From: Halorubrum salipaludis
Lineage (GTDB): Archaea > Halobacteriota > Halobacteria > Halobacteriales > Haloferacaceae
Reading direction: 5' to 3'
Length of the DNA: 64,000 nt
NCBI RefSeq assembly: GCF_002286985.1
Contig: NZ_NSKC01000002.1
Span: 1-64,000 of the forward strand
Shown here piece by piece: positions 58,434 through 64,000 of the stretch. The first letter of the stretch is position 1. The number at the start of each line of letters is the position of its first letter. The position numbers were made by a program, and so were the translations under genes. The notes under the pieces are model-generated. The model saw only the letters and a program-made list of their open reading frames with translations. It did no database searches and was not told the origin of the DNA.

Positions 58434-60339
58434 AGAGACGCACCACCCCGAAGTTGTACGCGGCGTGGATCAGCGTCGCTAGCGCCAGCGTCAGGACGTA
58501 GTACGTCCGGTTCCGGCTCGCGCCCACCGCGGCGAGCGTCGTCGCGAACCCGTGGAGGAGGAGGGGCGCGAAGAACAGCACCGCGACGGCGAGCGGTGAG
58601 AGCCCCTCCGCCCCGGCCACGCTCCCGAACGCGGCGCGGCCCACGTACAGCTCCGTGAGCCCGACCGCCTGCACGACTGCGGTGGCCTTCTCCGCGAGGA
58701 AGAAGCCGACCGCGGAGGCGACGCCGACCGCGACGGCGACCCGGTCTGTCCGGGCGAAGGCGTCGCGCTCGAACCCCGCGTAGAGGTGGACGCTCTTGGC
58801 GACCTCCTCGATGAACGCGATGGTCACGAGGAGGACCGGAATTGACACCGTGACCGGCAGCGCGAACAGCAGCGCGACGGCGAGCAGCTCCGCGACGAAC
58901 ACGAAGGGGATGGTGCAGGCCGTGAGGACGGCGACCGGGGCGAGCGCGCGGAGCCCGGACCGTGAACGGAGCGACCCGGTGCCCGCCTCCCCGACCGACC
59001 GGAGCCGCACCGCCAGCGCGTCGAGGAACTTCCGCCCGACAGGCTTCTGGGCGAACATGTCCTCCTCGCGGTAGACCCCGAGCCCGAGCCCGAACAGGAG
59101 CGCCGCCCCGACGGTCATCGGCCCGGTCGAGAAGAGGATCTCGCCGAGCCCGACCGCCTCCCCTTGCAGGTCGAAGACGACCAGCGTGAGCGGCGAGACG
59201 AGCGCCACGGGCGTGACGTTCGTGAAGATCGCCGGCACGAACGCGTACGTCGTGAGCAGGACGCTCACGCCGACCGTGACGAAGGTGAGCTCCTTGAACG
59301 ACCGCGCGAACATCGCGCCGACGAAGGTGGCCCCGAGGAACGCCATCGCCACCGGGAGCACGGCCACGACCGAGAGCGCGCCGCCCCCGACCGCGGCCGC
59401 GATGAGCGCCGTGACGAGCGCCGCGACCGCGACGTACGGGAGGGTCTTCCCCGCGACGATGTCGACCGGGGACAGCGGCGTGACGAGCAGCGGCTCCCCG
59501 CGCCGGTTCGTCCGCTCGTCGAGGACCGACGAGCCGTACGCCTGGATGAGGAAGTTCATCGGCACGAGGAAGACGAAGGCCAAGAGGAGCGAGACGAACG
59601 GGAACGGAGGCGAGATCGCCCCCGGCGACCCGACCGTGTCGGCGCGGAACGCCCCGCCGCCGATCGAGGGGACCGCGAGCCCGCCGTCGCCGCCCTCCGC
59701 TGTGCCGTCTCCGCCGGTCTCGCCGGTCCCGTCGCTCCCGTCGGCGGAGTCGCCATCGCTCCCGTCGCCGTCGCCGCTCCCGTCCCCGCCCTCTCCGGAG
59801 CCGGCGTCGCTTCCGCCGTCGCCTCCCCCGAGGGTCGACCCCTCGTCGAGGCCGCTGGTCCGCCCGACGTACTGGAGGGCGACGGTGATCGGGAACGCGG
59901 CGGTCCGGTTCTCCTCGGCGGCCATCAGGCGCTCGTTGTGCGCCTCGACCGCCTCTCGGAACTCGGCCGCCGCGGCCTCCCCCTTCGGGGTGTCGCTGGC
60001 GCGGACCGTGACCGTCTCGACCGTCCCGCTCCGCGTGCCGTCGAACACGACGAGGTCGGCCGTGTCGCCGAGGACCGCGTCGTCGACGGGGACGCCCGTC
60101 AGCGCCGGCGCCTCCTCGACCGCGTCTGTGTAGGGTGAGTCACCGTCGACGGCGACGCGGTACACGTCGCGGTCGACGTCGAGCCCGACGACGCCGGCCG
60201 CGAGCCCCCCGCCGAGGACGCCGCCGGCGACGAGCAGGAGCGCGAGCGCCGCGAGCAGGGTCCGGCGGTCGACGCCGCCGCCCGCGCGGGCCGCCTCCCA
60301 GCGGGCGACCCGGAGGATCCGTTGGAGTCGGTCGATCAC
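58426..60339 (-). CDS. ABC-2 permease fused to PrsW-like protease
   Basis: This is a 637-aa fusion. Residues 1 to about 430 are an ABC-2 permease: one helix, an extracellular domain with a Gly/Asp/Ser-rich linker, then helices with SSVLDERTNRRGEPLLVTPLSPVDIVAGK. Residues about 455-637 are a PrsW-type intramembrane metalloprotease. E511-E512 with K515 (FIEEVAKSVH), a helix with H596 (HGFATTLAAVG) and H624 (LIHAAYN) form the expected metal site. It overlaps the ATPase gene by 4 bp and the next permease by 8 bp. PrsW cleaves membrane-bound signalling proteins in bacteria. Here proteolysis may be coupled to export. Confidence 0.9.
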   Translation of the reverse strand: MIDRLQRILRVARWEAARAGGGVDRRTLLAALALLLVAGGVLGGGLAAGVVGLDVDRDVYRVAVDGDSPYTDAVEEAPALTGVPVDDAVLGDTADLVVFDGTRSGTVETVTVRASDTPKGEAAAAEFREAVEAHNERLMAAEENRTAAFPITVALQYVGRTSGLDEGSTLGGGDGGSDAGSGEGGDGSGDGDGSDGDSADGSDGTGETGGDGTAEGGDGGLAVPSIGGGAFRADTVGSPGAISPPFPFVSLLLAFVFLVPMNFLIQAYGSSVLDERTNRRGEPLLVTPLSPVDIVAGKTLPYVAVAALVTALIAAAVGGGALSVVAVLPVAMAFLGATFVGAMFARSFKELTFVTVGVSVLLTTYAFVPAIFTNVTPVALVSPLTLVVFDLQGEAVGLGEILFSTGPMTVGAALLFGLGLGVYREEDMFAQKPVGRKFLDALAVRLRSVGEAGTGSLRSRSGLRALAPVAVLTACTIPFVFVAELLAVALLFALPVTVSIPVLLVTIAFIEEVAKSVHLYAGFERDAFARTDRVAVAVGVASAVGFFLAEKATAVVQAVGLTELYVGRAAFGSVAGAEGLSPLAVAVLFFAPLLLHGFATTLAAVGASRNRTYYVLTLALATLIHAAYNFGVVRLYA

Positions 60340-61388
60340 TCGGCCCCCTCCGGCGGCTCGGCCGGTCGCGTCTCGTCGCTCGCTCGCTCCCCGTCCCCGT
60401 CGTTGCCCCCGTCAGCAGCCTCCACGCCGCCGCCACCGGTGTACCGCCCGGGCATCGGCCGGCCGACGATGTCGAGAAACACGTCCTCCAGGCTCGGCTC
60501 TCGGGTGCGGATGTCGACGACCTCGCCGCCCGCCGCCGCCGCGGCCTCACGGACCGCCTCGACCGCGTCCATCGTCGGGACGGTGGTGCGGAAGCGGTCG
60601 CCGACCTCCTCGATCGCGGCGTCGAGGGCGTCGGGGCTGTCGAGATCGTCACGGTCGCCGAGAATCTCGACCAGCGCGTCGGTCCGAGCCGGGGAGACGT
60701 CGGTGAACACGCGGTAGGTCGTCTCGCCGTGTCGCTCGCGAATCCCGTCGACGCTTCCGCGGGCGACGATCCGCCCCTCGTTCATCACCGCGACGCGGTC
60801 GCAGACAGACTCGACGTGATAGAGGTTGTGAGCGGAGAAGACGACGGTCTTCCCGGTCTCGCGCAGCTCGTGGGTGAACTCCAGCACGGAGTTCGTCGTC
60901 ACCGGGTCGAGCCCCGAGGCCGGCTCGTCGTACACGAGCACGTCGGGGTCGTTGACGAGCGACCGGGCGATGGCGACCTTGCGTTTCATCCCCTTCGACA
61001 TGTCGCCGAGCCGGCGCTCGCGGTGGTCCAGTTCGAGCCGGTCGAGCGCCGCTTCGATCCGCTCGTTCGCGGCCTCGCGGGGCACGTCGTATAAGTCGGC
61101 GAAGAAGCGCAGGTACGACAGCGGCGTCATCTCCTCGTAGAGCGGCGACTCCTCCGGGAGGAAGCCGAGCTGCCGGCGCATCTCCGGGTCGTCAGAGGCG
61201 AAGCCGGCGACCTCGACCTCGCCGTCGGTGGGGTCGACGAGCCCGGCGAGCACCTTCAGCGTCGTCGTCTTCCCGGCGCCGTTCGGTCCGACGATGCCGA
61301 ACACCTCGCCCTCTTCGACGGAGAAGGTGCTGTCGACGACGGCCGCGAAGTCGCCGTACGTCTTCCGCAGCCCCTCCACTTCGATCAT
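60336..61388 (-). CDS. ABC transporter ATP-binding protein
   Basis: This 350-aa ATPase is of the NatA type. Walker A is GPNGAGKTT, the signature motif LGDMSKGMKRKVAIARSL and Walker B VLVYDEPASGLDP. About 120 residues after the ATPase fold form a beta-rich C-terminal domain typical of ABC-2 exporters, then an acidic tail. It is first in a three-gene operon with overlapping ORFs (4 and 8 bp), so stoichiometric expression is likely. It powers the two permeases downstream. Confidence 0.94.
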   Translation of the reverse strand: MIEVEGLRKTYGDFAAVVDSTFSVEEGEVFGIVGPNGAGKTTTLKVLAGLVDPTDGEVEVAGFASDDPEMRRQLGFLPEESPLYEEMTPLSYLRFFADLYDVPREAANERIEAALDRLELDHRERRLGDMSKGMKRKVAIARSLVNDPDVLVYDEPASGLDPVTTNSVLEFTHELRETGKTVVFSAHNLYHVESVCDRVAVMNEGRIVARGSVDGIRERHGETTYRVFTDVSPARTDALVEILGDRDDLDSPDALDAAIEEVGDRFRTTVPTMDAVEAVREAAAAAGGEVVDIRTREPSLEDVFLDIVGRPMPGRYTGGGGVEAADGGNDGDGERASDETRPAEPPEGAE

Positions 61389-61539
61389 GCGCTCGGGTCC
61401 GCCGTCGGGCGGGTTAAACCCACGCCCGCGGCTATCACCCGCGAGAACGCGGGGAAGGCGCGGAACGGTGGAAGATGCGTGGAGCGACGGGAGGTGCGCG
61501 GAACGGTGGGAGATGAACGGAACGGAGCGGTACGGCCCC

Positions 61540-62616
61540 TCAGTCGTCGCTCCAGGCGTCGCCGTGCGAGCGGTATCCGTCGAACTCGCCGACCTCGATC
61601 TCGCGTTCGATCTCGGCGCGCGTCTCGGCGTCGATCTGGACGATGTGACAGAGGGGGTGGCCCGGCGCGGCGACCGGGTTCTCCAGCGACCCGAGGATCA
61701 GCCCGTCGAAGGGCGCCTCGACCGCGTGTTCCTCCGTCTTGAAGTGGTTCGTGATCGTACAGATCGTCTCGCCCTCGTAGACCAACGGGTACGGGCCCCA
61801 CTCCATCTCGACGAGCCCGCCGGTGTCGGCGCGGAGCCACCGCTTCGTACTGTCTGCGGCGGTCGACTGATACCACCCCGGCCAGTGGACGGCCTCGCCG
61901 GGCGTGATCTCGTACTCGGCGAGGACGCTCTCGACGCCCTGTAACGCCTTCTCGATGAGCACCGGTTGGAACCGGTGGGCGCGCCCCATCTCGACCGTGA
62001 CTGTCGGGATCCCGTCCGCGGTCGCAGTCGACCGGAGCGACCCCTCGTCGCCGGTCCCGTACAGCACCACGTTCGTCGCGAACGCCCGCGCGAGCCGCCG
62101 GACGCCGGGATTGTCGAGGTCGGCCCGGGCGTGGTAGATCGTCGTCCGGTTCTGCGTCGACGTGTGGAAGTCGAGCCCCAGGTCGCACTGCGCGACGAAC
62201 CGCCGGTAGATCCGGTTGGCCATCCGCTCGGTGGTGTTCGAGCGCTCCTTTCCGGGGAACGACCGGTTCATGTCTTGGTCGTAGATGGGCGTGTCGCGGC
62301 GCTGCGCCTCGTAGGCCGGAACGTTACACACGTGGAGACAGACCAAGGTCCCGTGGAGGTCGCCGGGCGAGTAGCGGTCGGCGACCTCCTGGACCACCTT
62401 GACCCCGTTGAGCTCGTCGCCGTGAATGCCGGCGCTCAAGAAGAGGTTCGGGCCGCCGCCCTCCCCGTTGACGATCGTCACCGGCATCTCGATCGGGTCG
62501 CCGAGGTACGTCTCGCCGACCTCGTACCGGATCCGCCGCTTCTCGCCGGGCTCGACCTCGGCGTCGTACCGGAACGGCTCCGGTTCGGATCGCGCTTTCG
62601 GGTGCGGATCGCTCAT
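61540..62616 (-). CDS. Succinylglutamate desuccinylase/aspartoacylase-family hydrolase
   Basis: This 358-aa M14-like zinc hydrolase has zinc ligands in GIHGDELNG (His and Glu) and DFHTS (His). The catalytic Glu is in VTVEMGRAHRF. The C-terminal beta domain contains VHWPGWYQSTAADSTKRWLRA and GLILGSLENPVAAPGHPLCHIV. Members remove acyl groups from amino acids; this branch is uncharacterised. It stands alone, with 151 bp to the ABC operon. That gap carries a 20-bp near-duplicate (GCGCGGAACGGTGG) at about 61458 and 61496 but nothing else recognisable. Confidence 0.9.
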   Translation of the reverse strand: MSDPHPKARSEPEPFRYDAEVEPGEKRRIRYEVGETYLGDPIEMPVTIVNGEGGGPNLFLSAGIHGDELNGVKVVQEVADRYSPGDLHGTLVCLHVCNVPAYEAQRRDTPIYDQDMNRSFPGKERSNTTERMANRIYRRFVAQCDLGLDFHTSTQNRTTIYHARADLDNPGVRRLARAFATNVVLYGTGDEGSLRSTATADGIPTVTVEMGRAHRFQPVLIEKALQGVESVLAEYEITPGEAVHWPGWYQSTAADSTKRWLRADTGGLVEMEWGPYPLVYEGETICTITNHFKTEEHAVEAPFDGLILGSLENPVAAPGHPLCHIVQIDAETRAEIEREIEVGEFDGYRSHGDAWSDD

Positions 62617-62694
62617 ACGTCGCCGTCGCGCGTCGGGACCAAAACCGTTCGGCCGCCGGTAGCCTTACGGCGTCCCTTCGAGAACACTCTCCGC

Positions 62695-63633
62695 ATGAGC
62701 GACCGACGGGGGAGTACTGAGGGGCGCGACGACGCGCCGGACGGGGCCGGCGGCGCCGCGGCGTCCGATCACCCGGGCGAGCGGGCCGAGGACGCCGCCA
62801 CCGAGGGTCCGGCCGGAACTGTCGGGAACGCTCCCATCGATCCCGCGGTCGCTGCGACGACCCGCGAGGAGCTGCGCACCACGTTCGACTACCAGGTCGA
62901 GCGGCTCCGCGAGATCGACAACAAGGCGATCGAGATCCTGAAGGCGAACCTGCTGCTCATCGGGATCGTCGTCACCGGCGGCTCCATCGTCGTCCAGACG
63001 ACGGTGGACCTGGCCGCCTTCTTGAACCCCTTCACCGTGGTCGGTGGGCTCCTCCTGCTCGCGTCGACCGGGCTGGCCGCGGTCACCTACACCGCGTCGG
63101 ACCTCCGCGGCGGGCTGGACCTCAAGGCCGTCGACGCCGTGGTCACCGCCGAACGGAACGGGGGGTCGGACTCTTCCGACGCCCCGGAGTTCGACGAGCG
63201 GCTCCTCCGGAGCTACGCCGAGTGGATCGATTACAACGCCCGGGTCACCGCCGTCAACGACCTGCTGGCGACGGTGACGGTCCTGCTGATCTTCGTCGCC
63301 TTCGTCTACGTGATCGCGGGGGTCGTCGTGGGGGCGGCGGGGCTCACGCCGGTCGAGTCGTGGACCTCGTTCCTCGTTCTCACGGCCTTCTCGGTCGCGT
63401 TCACGTGGGTCTCCGCCCACATGGACCACCTCGGTCCCGAGACCACCCATCCGGCGGCGTCGTTCGCCGGGATCCCGCTCTCGAAGGGCGGAGACAGGCG
63501 GCAGGCGTGGTCGTCGCTGCGCGCCATGCTCGGTCGGGCCCCCACCGAGGAGGAGGAACTCGGAATCGCGCCGACCGAGACGGGTCTCGACGCGGATGGA
63601 GCGAGCCGCGACGACGCGGACTCGGAGCGGTAG
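62695..63633 (+). CDS. Haloarchaeal four-helix membrane protein
   Basis: This 312-aa protein has a disordered acidic N-terminus (about 60 residues), a coiled-coil-like segment (TREELRTTFDYQVERLREIDNK), two helix pairs and an acidic C-terminal tail. The pairs are ANLLLIGIVVTGGSIVVQT with VGGLLLLASTGLAAVTY, and TVTVLLIFVAFVYVIAGVVVG with SFLVLTAFSVAFTWVSAHM. The layout (helix pair, soluble loop, helix pair) resembles bacterial Pycsar or SLATT-type membrane effectors in outline only, and I would not call it one. Function unknown; divergent from the desuccinylase-like gene. Confidence 0.78.
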   Translation: MSDRRGSTEGRDDAPDGAGGAAASDHPGERAEDAATEGPAGTVGNAPIDPAVAATTREELRTTFDYQVERLREIDNKAIEILKANLLLIGIVVTGGSIVVQTTVDLAAFLNPFTVVGGLLLLASTGLAAVTYTASDLRGGLDLKAVDAVVTAERNGGSDSSDAPEFDERLLRSYAEWIDYNARVTAVNDLLATVTVLLIFVAFVYVIAGVVVGAAGLTPVESWTSFLVLTAFSVAFTWVSAHMDHLGPETTHPAASFAGIPLSKGGDRRQAWSSLRAMLGRAPTEEEELGIAPTETGLDADGASRDDADSER

Positions 63634-63747
63634 TGAGAACCGGGGGGCGGACGGTGCGGGGACCGATCGACGGTCCCGAGAAAACGCGATACCGGTCGGT
63701 ACGCGAGCCGGGAAAGCAGAGAGAAACCCGCGCTTACTCGCCGGGCG

Positions 63748-63867
63748 TTACTCCTCTTCTTCCTCTTCTTCGACGGGGCCTCGTCCTCGTTCCCAGACGG
63801 CTTTCGCCGATGTGCCGTTCGGTGCCGTGTGCGAGACGTCTTTCATGGTGTCGCGGTCGTTTGCCAT
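63748..63867 (-). CDS. Very small acidic-tailed protein
   Basis: This 39-aa protein, MANDRDTMKDVSHTAPNGTS at the start, contains AVWERGRGPV and ends in a run of seven Glu. It is supported by a promoter: GGGTTAATACGGGG on the minus strand (63893-63906) lies about 26-30 nt upstream of ATG 63867. A longer reading from 63936 would place the promoter inside the gene. Similar tiny DxMKDV...VWERG proteins occur in haloarchaea as far as I recall. The function is unknown. The last 60 bases of the window show no assignable feature. Confidence 0.65.
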   Translation of the reverse strand: MANDRDTMKDVSHTAPNGTSAKAVWERGRGPVEEEEEEE

Positions 63868-64000
63868 CTTGGCGCAGGATAGCGAGGATCCCCGTATTAA
63901 CCCTTCGTGGAAAGAGATAATGAGACCTGATACCATTTAAGGAATTAATATGTGTCGGCTTAACTGCGACGAGACCGTTGGACGGATCGTGACTTTCCCG

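Noticed and set aside
57144-58658. A 504-aa plus-strand frame from element E into the permease genes
   Set aside because: Its N-terminus is translated repeat and the rest is antisense to the ABC operon; composition is Arg/Asp low-complexity.
61458-61515. An operator made of two GCGCGGAACGGTGG blocks
   Set aside because: The blocks lie in purine-rich low-complexity DNA between the 3' end of one gene and the start of another, with no promoter nearby; slippage is enough to explain them.
62695-63633. A SLATT-type membrane effector of a nucleotide-signalling defence system
   Set aside because: The helix-pair layout is only loosely similar, and there is no adjacent cyclase or sensor gene. The nearest nucleotide cyclase, dacZ, is 17 kb away.

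Overview
The window reads as chromosomal DNA of a haloarchaeon, most likely Halorubrum or a close relative. The GC content is very high and the proteins are strongly acidic. Most promoters are TATA boxes 23-31 nt upstream of the start codon, as expected for leaderless mRNAs. Family markers agree: two TFB paralogs, a PGF-CTERM surface protein, Tat lipoproteins, RaSEA, DacZ and phosphomevalonate decarboxylase. The genus is inferred from general resemblance; no search was run. No complete IS element, provirus or CRISPR array was seen.

Layout. Positions 1-281 hold the tail of an rRNA operon: a tRNA-like leader, 5S rRNA and a terminator hairpin. Positions 0.4-8.4 kb carry small conserved haloarchaeal genes, an EamA transporter, a histidine kinase, an OGG-type DNA glycosylase and a TFB. 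Positions 8.7-10.8 kb encode a five-repeat PGF-CTERM cell-surface protein. Positions 11.3-14.7 kb hold a wHTH regulator with a membrane partner, an MscS channel, an M20 amidohydrolase and a small PLDc_N-like membrane protein. Positions 14.8-24.4 kb form an alpha-glucan locus: GH13, GH77 and a cation exchanger on the minus strand, divergent from a double-GH15 fusion. Positions 25-32.4 kb carry a MutS-like ATPase, acyl-CoA dehydrogenase, MenE with a repeat-rich acidic tail, UspA and a second TFB. Positions 32.9-39 kb carry an RNA/DNA N6-adenine methyltransferase, EngB, DUF4013, an MTHFS-like protein, RaSEA and VanZ. Positions 39.2-48.8 kb carry AOR, two Tat lipoproteins, an aldo/keto reductase, the DacZ-MscS pair, a PAS kinase with a palindrome over its start codon, and a GNAT. 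Positions 48.9-56.8 kb hold a TFS-like factor lacking the acidic tip, a low-GC orphan gene, an Hrq1/MrfA-type helicase, PsiE, photolyase, MvaD and a 2Fe-2S ferredoxin. Positions 57.4-61.4 kb are an ABC exporter operon whose middle permease is fused to a PrsW-like protease. A desuccinylase-like metalloenzyme, a membrane protein and a very small acidic ORF close the window.

The most unusual signal is non-coding. Five intergenic gaps (about 10.9, 24.5, 33.9, 55.7 and 56.9 kb) hold copies or fragments of one dispersed element. In the three complete copies a long hairpin has a different sequence each time yet stays fully complementary, inside conserved flanks. One outer base pair changes from A-T to G-C on both strands together. 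This is compensatory variation, expected for a structured RNA or DNA element. The ends resemble terminal inverted repeats and carry CTTATAAA boxes, and one copy has amplified its tail as 57-bp tandem units. I think this is the best candidate for an undescribed system here.
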